DNA of 9,146 bases, from the NCBI GenBank assembly GCA_029213105.1, contig JARGNS010000117.1, forward strand, positions 1-9,146, in the 5' to 3' direction. Position 1 is the stretch's first letter; each line of letters starts with the position of its first letter. The notes beneath the pieces are model-generated. The model saw only the letters and a program-made list of their open reading frames with translations, was not told the DNA's origin and ran no database searches. The translations under genes and the position numbers were made by a program. Positions 1 through 7,600 of the stretch are shown in pieces. Source of the stretch: Planctomycetota bacterium (lineage in GTDB: Bacteria > Planctomycetota > PLA2 > JAEUHO01).

Positions 1-1280
1 CGGGTGATGACCGTCGCGGCATCGTTGGTGTGGATCGTGGAGAACACGAGGTGACCGGTCTGCGCCGCCTGGATGGCAATGCGCGCCGTCTCGGTGTCGC
101 GCACCTCACCGACCATCATGATGTCCGGGTCCTGACGCAACAGGGAACGCAGCCCCGAGGCGAAGGTGAGGCCCTTCTTCTCGTTGACCTGGATCTGGCT
201 GATGCTGCTCAGGTGGTACTCGATCGGGTCTTCGATCGTCATCACGTTGAGCTTGGTCGAGTTGATGCGCGTCAGGCTCGAGTACAGCGTCGTCGTCTTG
301 CCGGAGCCGGTCGGGCCCGAGACGAAGATGATGCCGTGGTTGTAGTGGATGAACTGCTCGAGGGTCTCGAGGTTGCCCTCGATGAGGCCGATCTCCTCGA
401 GTTCGTAGAGGCGGGCCGTCTTGTCGAGCAGACGCATGACGAGGCGCTCGCCGTGGTTTGTCGGCACGCTCGAGATACGGACGTCGACCTCGGCGTCACC
501 GAGGCGCAGGGACGCGCGGCCATCCTGGGGCAGGCGACGCTCGGCGATGTCGAGCTTGCCCATGACCTTCATGCGGCTTGTGACCGCATCTTGGATCTTC
601 TTCGGGATGGCTTCCATGTCGTACAGGATGCCGTCGATCCGGTAGCGCACCTGCAGGCGGTCCTCGAAGGGCTGCAGGTGGATATCCGAGGCGCGCATCT
701 TCAGCGCCTGGAAGAAGAACATGTTGACCAGCTTGATGATCGGCGCCTTGTTGGCGACGTCGAGGATGTCCTCGGTGTCCCCGAGGCCTTCGGCGAGCGA
801 CTCGAGGTCGTCGTCTTCCCAGTCGCCGACCGACTCCTCGACGATGTCGGCCTTGTTCTTGTAGGCCTTGTTGATGAGGCTCGTGATCTCGGTACGGGGC
901 GCGAGCACGGGCTCGAGCTCCATCTGGAGCATCGAGGCGAGGTCATCCATCGGGTAGGCGTCGAACGGCGAGGCCGTGGCGACCCGCATGGTGCCGTTCG
1001 TCTGCTCGATCCCGATCAGGTAGTAGTTGCGCGCGAACTGCACGGGCACCTTGTTGATGAAGGCGTCCGGGACGGCCGAGTTAGTGAGCGTCTCTTCGTA
1101 GGGGATGGCCAGGCCGGTGGCCATGGCCTTGAGGAGGTCGTGCTCGGAGACGAAGGCCTTGGACAAGAGGACCTTGTCCAGGGGCCAGCCGGTTTCGCGC
1201 TCGGCTTCGACAGCCTGCTCGATCTGCTCGTCCGTGAGGAGGTTCTGGGCCTTGAGAGTCTGGATCAGCGGGTTCTGCAC
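1..1280 (-). CDS. gspE: Type II secretion ATPase GspE, 3' end cut by window edge
   Basis: Hexameric cytoplasmic ATPase that powers pseudopilus assembly in type II secretion. The visible 426 residues hold an N-terminal T2SSE_N/MshEN-like domain (about 1-150), an acidic linker (about 150-185), and the ATPase core. Walker A is GPTGSGKT at 322-329. The Asp-box region contains ERRLPQDGRA near residue 250. The Walker B segment LRQDPDIMMVGEVRD has its catalytic Glu at 392. The His box TGHLVFSTIHTN includes H410 and H417. The GTG start is forced by an in-frame TAG only four codons upstream (1292-1290) and is preceded by AGGA. The C-terminal part, where the family usually has a tetracysteine zinc motif, lies outside the window. 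It follows gspD by 78 nt in the same direction, the usual gsp order. PilB is a close paralogue, but the gspD neighbour favours GspE. Confidence 0.95.
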   Translation of the reverse strand, partial: MQNPLIQTLKAQNLLTDEQIEQAVEAERETGWPLDKVLLSKAFVSEHDLLKAMATGLAIPYEETLTNSAVPDAFINKVPVQFARNYYLIGIEQTNGTMRVATASPFDAYPMDDLASMLQMELEPVLAPRTEITSLINKAYKNKADIVEESVGDWEDDDLESLAEGLGDTEDILDVANKAPIIKLVNMFFFQALKMRASDIHLQPFEDRLQVRYRIDGILYDMEAIPKKIQDAVTSRMKVMGKLDIAERRLPQDGRASLRLGDAEVDVRISSVPTNHGERLVMRLLDKTARLYELEEIGLIEGNLETLEQFIHYNHGIIFVSGPTGSGKTTTLYSSLTRINSTKLNVMTIEDPIEYHLSSISQIQVNEKKGLTFASGLRSLLRQDPDIMMVGEVRDTETARIAIQAAQTGHLVFSTIHTNDAATVIT

Positions 1281-1287
1281 GGAGACA

Positions 1288-1291
1288 TCCT
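1288..1291 (-). promoter_or_regulatory. Shine-Dalgarno of gspE
   Basis: AGGA on the minus strand lies 7 nt before the GTG at 1280. It overlaps the in-frame TAG at 1292-1290, so no longer N-terminus is possible. An ATG at 1288 is out of frame with the ATPase reading frame. Confidence 0.7.
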
Positions 1292-1319
1292 ATGCGGCCC
1301 GCAGGCCACGGCGAGCGTT

Positions 1320-1350
1320 GGGATGGCACGGCCTCGGGGATGGCACGGCC
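1320..1350. repeat. Two perfect 14-nt direct repeats in the gspD-gspE spacer
   Basis: GGGATGGCACGGCC occurs at 1320-1333 and again at 1337-1350, separated by TCG (17-nt period). The pair fills nearly half of the 78-nt gap between gspD and gspE. In the mRNA sense it reads GGCCGTGCCATCCC twice. No coding role is evident. It may be a simple tandem duplication or part of a structured intercistronic region; a small GGCC-CGCA-GGCC hairpin follows nearer to gspE. Confidence 0.85.
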
Positions 1351-1358
1351 GCGGCCGG

Positions 1359-3833
1359 CTAGCGCGAGCGCGTGCTGACCGGTGTGAGCGCGGGCTTGAA
1401 CTGGGGCGGGACACCGCACATGCCGTCGGGGCACTTCGGCCCCTCGGGGGGCGGGCAGCCGCAGGCGTTGTTCGTGCCACCCCGGACGAGGCTGGCCTTG
1501 CGGGCGGCCTTCTCGGCGGCGAGGCGCTCGGGGCTGACACCGCTGAAGCGCGTGGCCTCGAGGAGGCCGATCTCCTGGAAACGATCCGAGGCGCTGCCCG
1601 AGCCCCGCACGGCACAGCCGGGCGCGGCCTGGCGGCCCAGGAACGTCCCGGAGGCCGGGTCCTGCTCGCAGTTCACGAAGTTCGAGTTGTAGATCTCGGT
1701 GTAGCCGATCAATTCGTCGGCCTTCTGCTTCCGGCGGCAGGACTCGATGTCCAGCGTCGTGAAGCCCTCGGTGTCGCCCGCCATGATCGTGGGGGTGACG
1801 AAGAGGAACAGGCTTGTCTCGCGATCGCTCTTCGAGGTGCTCTTGAAGGCCTCGCCCAGGATCGGGATGTCGGCCAGGTCGGGCGTGCGATCGACCGTGC
1901 TGCGCTGGTTGCGGCCCATGAGGCCACCCAGGACGACCGTGTGGCGGTCGGGGCAGGTCACGGCGGTGATCAGGGTGCGGCGGATGCGGTCGGCGGGAAT
2001 CACGTCGCCGTTGGCCAGCGTGCGGGCCTCGCCGACGAAGGCCGAGACCGTCAGGTTGATGTTGAGCAGCAGGAACGACGCATCCGAGATGTGGGGCGAG
2101 ATGCTGAGCGTGGTGCCCGCCTCCTCGAAGCCGCCGAGGCCGCCGGAGGTGACACCGCCGGTGGTGGTCGAGCTCGTCGTGAAGGCCTGCTCGTCGGTCA
2201 CCTCGATGACGGCCTCTTCGTTGTCGGCCGTGACGAGGCTGGGGAGCTGCAGGATGCGGCTCTGGGTGACGGTGTTGAGCACGTTGAAGATGAGGGGCAC
2301 CTGGCCGAAGGCGAAGATGCCGCCCACGAGGCCTGTCGGGGCATCACCACCGGTGTTGGTGAACGGCGGGATGCGGTCGGTGAAGAACGTGTCGCCATCC
2401 TTGTCGGCGAAGGTCGTCTGGCCGAAGGAGGTGAAGCCGAAGCCGGAGGCGGCGTCGTTGTTCGTCAGGCCCGTGTCGTCCGCCACGCCCAGCTCGATGG
2501 CCAGGCGGTAGGAATCGTCCAGCGTGAGCTCGATGAGGGCGGCCTCGATCAACACCTGGTCCTTCTTGATGTCGATGGACTCGATGACGCGGCTGAGTTC
2601 CTCGAACTGGCGCTTGGTCGCCGCGATGATGAGGCTGTTGCTGCTGACGTCGGCCACGACCGCGGGCTTCTCTTCCTCGCGGACATTGGAGTTGGAGTTC
2701 GGGTTCGCGCGGCCCGGTCGGTTGCCGGTGTTGGCGCCCGTGCCCTGGGAGGTGCCGAAGACCGCGGCGGCCTCGATCAGGCTCGAGAGCACCTCGGCGG
2801 TGGGCTCGGCCTCGAGGTTCTTGAGGCGCACCACGTGGACACGGTCGTTGGGCAGGTAGACGGGGACGTCCAGGTTGCCGATGACCTCCCGGATCTCGTC
2901 CACGTCCTGGCGGATGCCGTAGATGATGATCTTGTTGGTCCGCGGGTCGCTGATGATGCGGGGCTCCGGGTCCTCGTTCTGGCTCGCGGAGGACGCGGCG
3001 GTGCCCGGGCGGCGGCCCGTGTTGTTCTGCGAGGTGACGCGCTCACGGCCGGTGAAGAGGTCCGTGATGATCGGCTCGATCTCCTCGGCGACGGCGTGCT
3101 CGAGATCGACGTAGGCGGAGACGATCTCGCGCCCCTCGGGCTTGACGTCCATCTCCTTGAGGAGGCGGTAGATCGCCACCACGTTGGGGGCGAAGTCCGT
3201 CACGACGAAGGCCTTGGCGGCCGGGACCTCGGTGACGTTGCCGATGTTGGAGCCGGTGACGATGCGCGTCAGGGCGTTACGCGCGTTGCGCAGGTCCGTC
3301 ATGTTCTCGACGCGGATCGTGGTGGTGATGAACTTGCCGTCCGCGCTCTCGTAGAGGCCCAGCGTCTCGGGCGTGAGCTTCACGTACTCGGGCTTGAGCT
3401 TGAGGATGGAGGAGGTCTGGCGGGCATCCATGACCAGCTGGACCTTGTAGTCCCCCGGGCCGACCGGAATCATCACGAGCTCGTAGAAGGTGAGGAGCGC
3501 GCGGGCCAGGTTGAAGAGCTCGCCCTTGGGGGCGCGCAGGTTCACGTTGCCGATGACCTTCTTGCCGCGGATGTTCTTGTCCTGCGGGTTCCAGACCAGC
3601 GGGGTGTCCGTGGCGCGGGCCACCGCGCGGAGGAAGTCCTCGATCTCGACCTCTTCGTCGCCGATGGCGATCGTGACGGTCTCCCCGTCGTCGGCCCAGG
3701 CGATCCCGTCCGAGCTCGAGGGGGTGGGGGAGGCGCTCTCACCGGGTACGGCGAGGAGCGCGAAGAGGAAGGCGCCTAGGGCGCCGAGGGCAAGGAGTGC
3801 CTTGACGCCTCGTGCTGTGGCCTGCGTTCGCAT
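1359..3833 (-). CDS. gspD: Type II secretion secretin GspD
   Basis: Outer-membrane secretin that forms the multimeric exit channel of the type II secretion system. It has 824 residues, somewhat longer than most GspD proteins. A signal peptide is visible (basic MRTQATARGVK, hydrophobic core 12-30, likely cleavage near residue 34). N0 spans about 51-135 and N1, N2 and N3 about 145-420, with Asn/Ser/Gly/Pro-rich loops at about 264-290 and 360-390. The secretin core covers about 425-685. It contains VLIEAALIEL (427-436), a Gly/Thr/Ser-rich gate around GGVTSGGLGG (559-568), and the family signature ending DIPILGEAF (655-663). The tail (686-824) is unusual: it holds seven of the eight cysteines, including C791, C793, C801 and C806. 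The gene starts its unit, divergent from rpsU, and no gspC precedes it. The ATG follows AAGGGCGGA at 3847-3839. Confidence 0.96.
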   Translation of the reverse strand: MRTQATARGVKALLALGALGAFLFALLAVPGESASPTPSSSDGIAWADDGETVTIAIGDEEVEIEDFLRAVARATDTPLVWNPQDKNIRGKKVIGNVNLRAPKGELFNLARALLTFYELVMIPVGPGDYKVQLVMDARQTSSILKLKPEYVKLTPETLGLYESADGKFITTTIRVENMTDLRNARNALTRIVTGSNIGNVTEVPAAKAFVVTDFAPNVVAIYRLLKEMDVKPEGREIVSAYVDLEHAVAEEIEPIITDLFTGRERVTSQNNTGRRPGTAASSASQNEDPEPRIISDPRTNKIIIYGIRQDVDEIREVIGNLDVPVYLPNDRVHVVRLKNLEAEPTAEVLSSLIEAAAVFGTSQGTGANTGNRPGRANPNSNSNVREEEKPAVVADVSSNSLIIAATKRQFEELSRVIESIDIKKDQVLIEAALIELTLDDSYRLAIELGVADDTGLTNNDAASGFGFTSFGQTTFADKDGDTFFTDRIPPFTNTGGDAPTGLVGGIFAFGQVPLIFNVLNTVTQSRILQLPSLVTADNEEAVIEVTDEQAFTTSSTTTGGVTSGGLGGFEEAGTTLSISPHISDASFLLLNINLTVSAFVGEARTLANGDVIPADRIRRTLITAVTCPDRHTVVLGGLMGRNQRSTVDRTPDLADIPILGEAFKSTSKSDRETSLFLFVTPTIMAGDTEGFTTLDIESCRRKQKADELIGYTEIYNSNFVNCEQDPASGTFLGRQAAPGCAVRGSGSASDRFQEIGLLEATRFSGVSPERLAAEKAARKASLVRGGTNNACGCPPPEGPKCPDGMCGVPPQFKPALTPVSTRSR

Positions 3834-3868
3834 GGATGTCCGCCCTTCGTTCCTACCGTCCGCGGAGG

Positions 3869-3897
3869 ATTGTCACTGCCCCTCAAGCCACCGGCAA
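3869..3897 (-). promoter_or_regulatory. Possible sigma70-type promoter of gspD
   Basis: Reading the minus strand, TTGCCG (3897-3892) and GACAAT (3874-3869) are separated by exactly 17 nt. Each matches four of six consensus bases. The expected start would give a leader of about 30 nt before the gspD ATG. In GC-rich DNA such matches are only suggestive. Confidence 0.3.
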
Positions 3898-4076
3898 GCG
3901 CGCCGGAGCCTGTCGGGTCCCCTGTGCAGCGCGCCGTGGGGTCCCTCAAAGGGGTGTCAGGGCTTGGACGCCCCGCGCAAACGGCCTCTTTCCCCTCCCT
4001 CGGCCACAAATAGGCGTTCATGCAGTTCGAGACGTGATTCCGCCTCCGTTCTTCACCAGTCTGTCACGAGGGCCCT

Positions 4077-4098
4077 TGGGGGCGAGGGGCGGCCCCCA
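4077..4098. repeat. 7-bp inverted repeat upstream of the rpsU promoter
   Basis: TGGGGGC (4077-4083) and GCCCCCA (4092-4098) are perfect inverted copies around an 8-nt loop. The element sits about 40 bp upstream of the candidate rpsU -35 box. It has no T-tract on either side, so it does not look like an intrinsic terminator. It could be a protein-binding dyad or chance in G-rich sequence. Confidence 0.5.
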
Positions 4099-4135
4099 TG
4101 TCGCCAATCCTTGCGGGTTCGGGGGCGGGCCCTGC

Positions 4136-4163
4136 TTGACCCGGGAGCGCCGCTCCGTACCCT
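4136..4163 (+). promoter_or_regulatory. Candidate sigma70-type promoter of rpsU
   Basis: TTGACC (4136-4141) matches five of six -35 consensus bases. TACCCT (4158-4163), 16 nt later, keeps the three most important -10 positions (first T, A, last T). Transcription would start near 4170, giving a leader of about 93 nt. The spacer is occupied by a 13-bp hyphenated palindrome. It is the best promoter candidate I found by reading this region. Confidence 0.5.
4144..4156. promoter_or_regulatory. Palindrome between the -35 and -10 boxes, possible operator
   Basis: GGAGCG (4144-4149), one C, then CGCTCC (4151-4156) form a perfect 13-bp dyad. It fits exactly inside the 16-nt spacer of the candidate rpsU promoter, the classical position for a repressor or MerR-type activator site. 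No regulator gene is adjacent, so function is inference. Confidence 0.4.
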
Positions 4164-4174
4164 GCACCGCTTGT

Positions 4175-4192
4175 GGATCGGTTTCCCGGTCC
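4175..4192 (+). promoter_or_regulatory. First hairpin of the rpsU leader
   Basis: GGATCGG (4175-4181) pairs with CCGGTCC (4186-4192) over 7 bp, including one G-U wobble, around a TTTC loop. It would lie within the first 25 nt of the presumed transcript, where hairpins often protect mRNA ends. Confidence 0.45.
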
Positions 4193-4206
4193 AACGACGA
4201 AACACA

Positions 4207-4248
4207 CCCGGGCGTGGCCGCGCAGCAGCGCGGTCCCTCACGCTCGGG
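4207..4248 (+). promoter_or_regulatory. Long rpsU leader hairpin adjoining the Shine-Dalgarno
   Basis: Bases 4207-4216 pair with 4239-4248 in ten consecutive pairs (one G-U). Bases 4217-4223 pair with 4228-4234 in seven more (one G-U). An AGCA tetraloop closes the hairpin, and the only interruption is a 4-nt bulge (4235-4238). The Shine-Dalgarno GGAG (4250-4253) starts two bases after the stem, 9 nt before the rpsU ATG. The position suggests translational control, perhaps by bS21 itself as many ribosomal proteins do, but this is inferred. No U-tract follows, so a terminator is unlikely. Confidence 0.55.
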
Positions 4249-4262
4249 CGGAGAACAGGTTC

Positions 4263-4472
4263 ATGGCAGTACGGGTCCAGTCGAAGGCGAACGAGCCCCT
4301 CGAGAAGACGCTGCGTCGTCTGCGCAAGCTCTGCAACAACGAGGGCATCACTCGTGAGCTGAAGCGCCACGCGTACTACGAGAAGCCGAGCGAGCGCAAG
4401 CGCCGCAAGAGCCGTGAGCGCCTGAAGACGATCCGTCTGGCCCAGAAGGCCATGGAACTGATGGGCAAGTAG
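4263..4472 (+). CDS. rpsU: Small ribosomal subunit protein bS21
   Basis: A 69-residue basic protein of the 30S subunit. In characterised bacteria it sits near the anti-Shine-Dalgarno end of 16S rRNA and helps translation initiation. The family pattern is clear: N-terminal VRVQSKANEPLEKTLRRLRK, a cysteine at 24, then HAYYEKPSERKRRKSRER (36-53), matching the conserved FYEKP-x-ERKR element. The C-terminal helix is rich in Lys and Arg. Length is normal for the family. The ATG was chosen because GGAG lies 9 nt upstream and the N-terminus aligns with bS21; longer in-frame extension upstream has no family similarity. It appears monocistronic or leads into the gene at 4607, 134 nt downstream. Its upstream region is unusually structured. 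Confidence 0.96.
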   Translation: MAVRVQSKANEPLEKTLRRLRKLCNNEGITRELKRHAYYEKPSERKRRKSRERLKTIRLAQKAMELMGK

Positions 4473-4488
4473 GCGTTGATGGGGACGT

Positions 4489-4559
4489 CGCAGGCTTGCC
4501 TGCGCCTTGCCTGTCCGCCTGGGGTGTGGGCGCCCGTGGCGTGTGCGCCTGGGGCCCAC
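4489..4559 (+). terminator. GC-rich hairpin cluster after rpsU, weak terminator candidate
   Basis: CGCAGG-CTTG-CCTGCG (4489-4504) is a perfect 6-bp stem. Further on, GTGGGC (4526-4531) pairs with GCCCAC (4554-4559) around an inner GGCG-TGTG-CGCC hairpin (4538-4549). CGCCTGGGG is also directly repeated at 4516-4524 and 4546-4554. There is no T-tract, so intrinsic termination is doubtful; the structures could stabilise the rpsU mRNA 3' end or belong to the leader of the next gene. Confidence 0.3.
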
Positions 4560-4606
4560 GCTGACGTCGAAGTCAACGATGACCCCGCACGCTGGGGGAT
4601 AGCCAG

Positions 4607-7600
4607 ATGAGCCCGGTCCGCGAGCCGCACAGCATCGCGAGCCGGGCTCTTCTTGCATCCGCGTTCTTCCTCAGCGGCGCGGCAGCCCTCGCCTACGAGG
4701 TCGCCTGGAGCCGCGCGCTACTCCTGGTGCTCGGCTCGACCGCCGCCAGCTCGGCGGTCGTGCTCGGCACCTTCGTCGGTGCCCTCGGCCTGGGAGCACG
4801 CTGGGGTGGTCGTCGCGCGGAGCGCCACGATCGGCCGTTGCTGCTCTACGGCGTGCTCGAGATCGGTGCCGGTCTCTGGGCCCTGCTCGCCGTGCCCGTG
4901 GCCACGCTGCTCGAAGGGCCCTATGTTGCCCTGGCGGGCGGTGCGCCGGGCTTCGTGCAGGTGTTCCTGCGTGTCTTCGTCGCGGTGATCGTCATCGCGC
5001 CCGCGGCGTTCCTGCTGGGTGCCACGCTGCCCGCCATGGTGCGCCACTGGGTACGTCGCGATGGCGACACCGGTCGCCAGACAGCCTGGCTCTACGGCGC
5101 CAACACGCTGGGCGCCGTGGCGGGCTGCTTCTACACCGGGTTCTTCGCCGTGGCGGCGTGGGGTGTGACGGGGACCGTCTGGCGGGCCGCGCTCACGGCG
5201 ATCCTCGTGGGCGTCGTGACCGCGGTCGTCGGTGCGCGCAGCCGCCGGACGACGACCGACGAGACACGCGCGGCGATGAAGCCGGTCGGCGGACCCGAGC
5301 GCGGTCGCACCGCCGCGCTGGCGGCGCTCTTCTGCGGATTCGCGGGCCTGGGCATCGAGGTCGTCGGCTTCCGCATCCTCGTGTTCTTCCTCGAGGGCTT
5401 CACGGTCACCTTCGCGGCCATGCTCGGGGTGTTCATCCTGGGGCTCGGCCTGGGCAGCCTCGTCCTGGGGCCCGTCCTCGTGCGCACCGAGCGCCCGGCG
5501 CGCACCATCGGCAGCCTGCTGCTGCTCGTGGCCGCGACGCTGCTCTTCGATCTCTATGTGGTCGTCCCGTCGCTGGAGCACTGGATGCACTCCATCCGGG
5601 ACTTCGCCTACGCCCGCGCGGCGAACCCCGAGGACATTGCCGCGGGGCTGCGTGTGGCCTCGGTGTTGGGCGCGTCCCTGCTCTTCCTGGTGCCGGCGAT
5701 CCTGCTTGGCCCGACGTTCGCCCTGTGCGTGCGCTGGGCGGAACTCGCGGGCGCCGCCCCGGGCCACGCCGTGGGACGGATCTACCTGTGGAACAGCGCC
5801 GGCAGTCTGGCCGCACCCCTGCTTTGCGGCTTCCTGCTGATGCCCCTCTTCCATGTGGCGGGCTCCTGGTTCCTCCTGGCCGTGCTCCTCGTCCCGACGG
5901 GCCTCGTGCTCGTGCGCTGGCGCGATGGGCTCGAGGGCCATGCCGGCCGCCGCAGCTTCCTCCCCTTGCTCTTGCGACTCTCGCCCCTGCTGGCCCTGGG
6001 CGTGGGGGCCCTCTTGCTCTCCCTGGGCATCCCGGGCACCGACGCCGAGAGCCTCGTGCGCTCGAGCGTGATCCTGCACGACAAGCCCGAGCGACGGTTC
6101 GTGCATGCCGTGACGGACAGCGTGACGACCGCGAGCGTCATCGAGGGCCACATCGGCGAGCGCTACCTCTACACCGATGACTTCGCGGCGGCGGCCACCG
6201 GCCGTCACTACCGCTACATGCGGATGCTCGGGCACCTGCCGGCCGTGCTCGCCCACAAGCCGGAGAACGCGATGGTGATCGCGTTCGGGACGGGCACCAC
6301 GGCGGGGGCCGTGGCGCGCCACCCGGAGGTCAAGCGCCTCGAGGTGGTCGAGGTCAGCACGGCCGTGCTGGACCTGGCCGGCTTCTTCGTGGAGGCGAAC
6401 CGCGACGTGCTCGACGACGAGCGCGTCGAGGTCGTGCCGGACGATGGGCGCAACGCCCTGTTGCTGCACGAGCCGGATCTCGACCTCATCACGCTCGAGC
6501 CCCTCATGCCGTACGCCCCGGCGGGCTATCCCTTCTACACGCGGGAGTTCTACGAACTGGCCAAGGCGCGCCTGCGCGAAGGCGGCGTCCTCTGCCAGTG
6601 GATTCCCGTCCATGCGATGCCGCCCGGGCTGTACGCGGCGTTCCTGCGTGCGTTCTACGAGGTGTTTCCCGATGGCTCGCTCTGGTTCTTCGAGCAGTCC
6701 ACCGCGTTGATCGGACGCAAGGGCACGACGGAGCCGAGTCCGGAACTCGTGCGCTTGCGATTGGAGGGCGTCGCCGATGATCTGCGCGACGCGGGCTTCG
6801 AGACGCCCACGGCGGTGCTCTCGGGCTACCTGGCCGAGGGCCGGGGCATCCTCGCAGCACCGACGCCTCCGAGCTTCGCGCCGTACGTGGATCGTCCGCT
6901 CGTCGACATGGACCCCTTCCCGGAGTTCGCGCCGACGCCGCGCGCATCCCTGAACACGCCGTACCTGCATCAGACCCTGGCGTACCTGCTGACCCTTGTC
7001 GATGCGGACGCCCTGCCCGATGGCCATGCGTGGTGGCTGGTCGAGGACGGCCCCCGGACCCGACGGGGTACGCTGAAGGCCCTGGCGGCGCGCTACAAGC
7101 AGGCGCAGGCGAACTTCCTCGGCGTGGCGATGCGCGGCCTACGGCCGGGAGGCGAGCGCCATGCCGTCGCCCGCGATCAGCTGCTGGATCTCCAGGCGGA
7201 TGCGGCCATCGCCTACGAGCAGGCCGGACGCTTGCTGCCGCACGACAGCGTGCTGCGCTGGCGCCTCCTCCAGACGCTGAGGATGCGGGTCGCCGTGCAG
7301 GCCCAGCGGCTGCTGGCCGCGGTCGACGCGTTGGGCCCGGAGGACGCCGAGCGGCGGGACGAGGCCCTGCGGCAGGTCGTGACCCTGATGCAATCCGTGC
7401 TGCCCCCGCGCGTGGCAGACCCCGATCCCGTCGCGACGGGCCGGGTCGAGGCCGCGTTGCTGCACGCCGCCGCCTTGCTGCGGCTCGGGCGCTGCACGGC
7501 CGCCGAGGCGACGCTGCGTGCCGCGCGCGCGGCCCTGGCCGACGAGCTGCGCGAGGAGCCGCTCAACGATGTCCTCGATGCCCTCTTGCGTCTGAAGGAC

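Larger units (their letters stand above)
3834..4262. other. Divergent intergenic region between gspD and rpsU
   Basis: This 429-nt gap separates two genes transcribed away from each other and must hold both promoters. Open frames crossing it have no recognisable protein character, so I call no gene here. Visible content from left to right: a candidate gspD promoter (3869-3897), a small CCCT-CAA-AGGG dyad (3943-3953), a 7-bp inverted repeat (4077-4098), a candidate rpsU promoter with a dyad in its spacer (4136-4163), and two rpsU leader hairpins (4175-4192 and 4207-4248). Confidence 0.8.

Noticed and set aside
1..1280. Type IV pilus ATPase PilB instead of GspE
   Set aside because: The motifs are shared between the families, but the gene follows a gspD secretin directly in canonical gsp order, and no pil gene is visible.
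30..3779. A 1249-codon open frame on the plus strand opposite gspE and gspD
   Set aside because: Its codons are exact reverse complements of the gspE and gspD codons, so it stays open merely because TTA, CTA and TCA are avoided in this GC-rich genome. It stops where gspD uses a CTA leucine at residue 19. Its translation is a repetitive D/E/R/G/V/L mix with no domain, while the minus strand has clear GspD and GspE motifs.
3490..4362. Plus-strand frames crossing the gspD start and the rpsU leader
   Set aside because: They overlap well-supported genes in other frames, lack family similarity, and would translate the structured leader. They are treated as chance open frames.
4718..7027. A 769-codon minus-strand open frame opposite the synthase-like gene
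   Set aside because: It is also in codon register with the opposite gene and has a His/Arg/Glu/Gln-rich composition without recognisable motifs. It is an antisense shadow.
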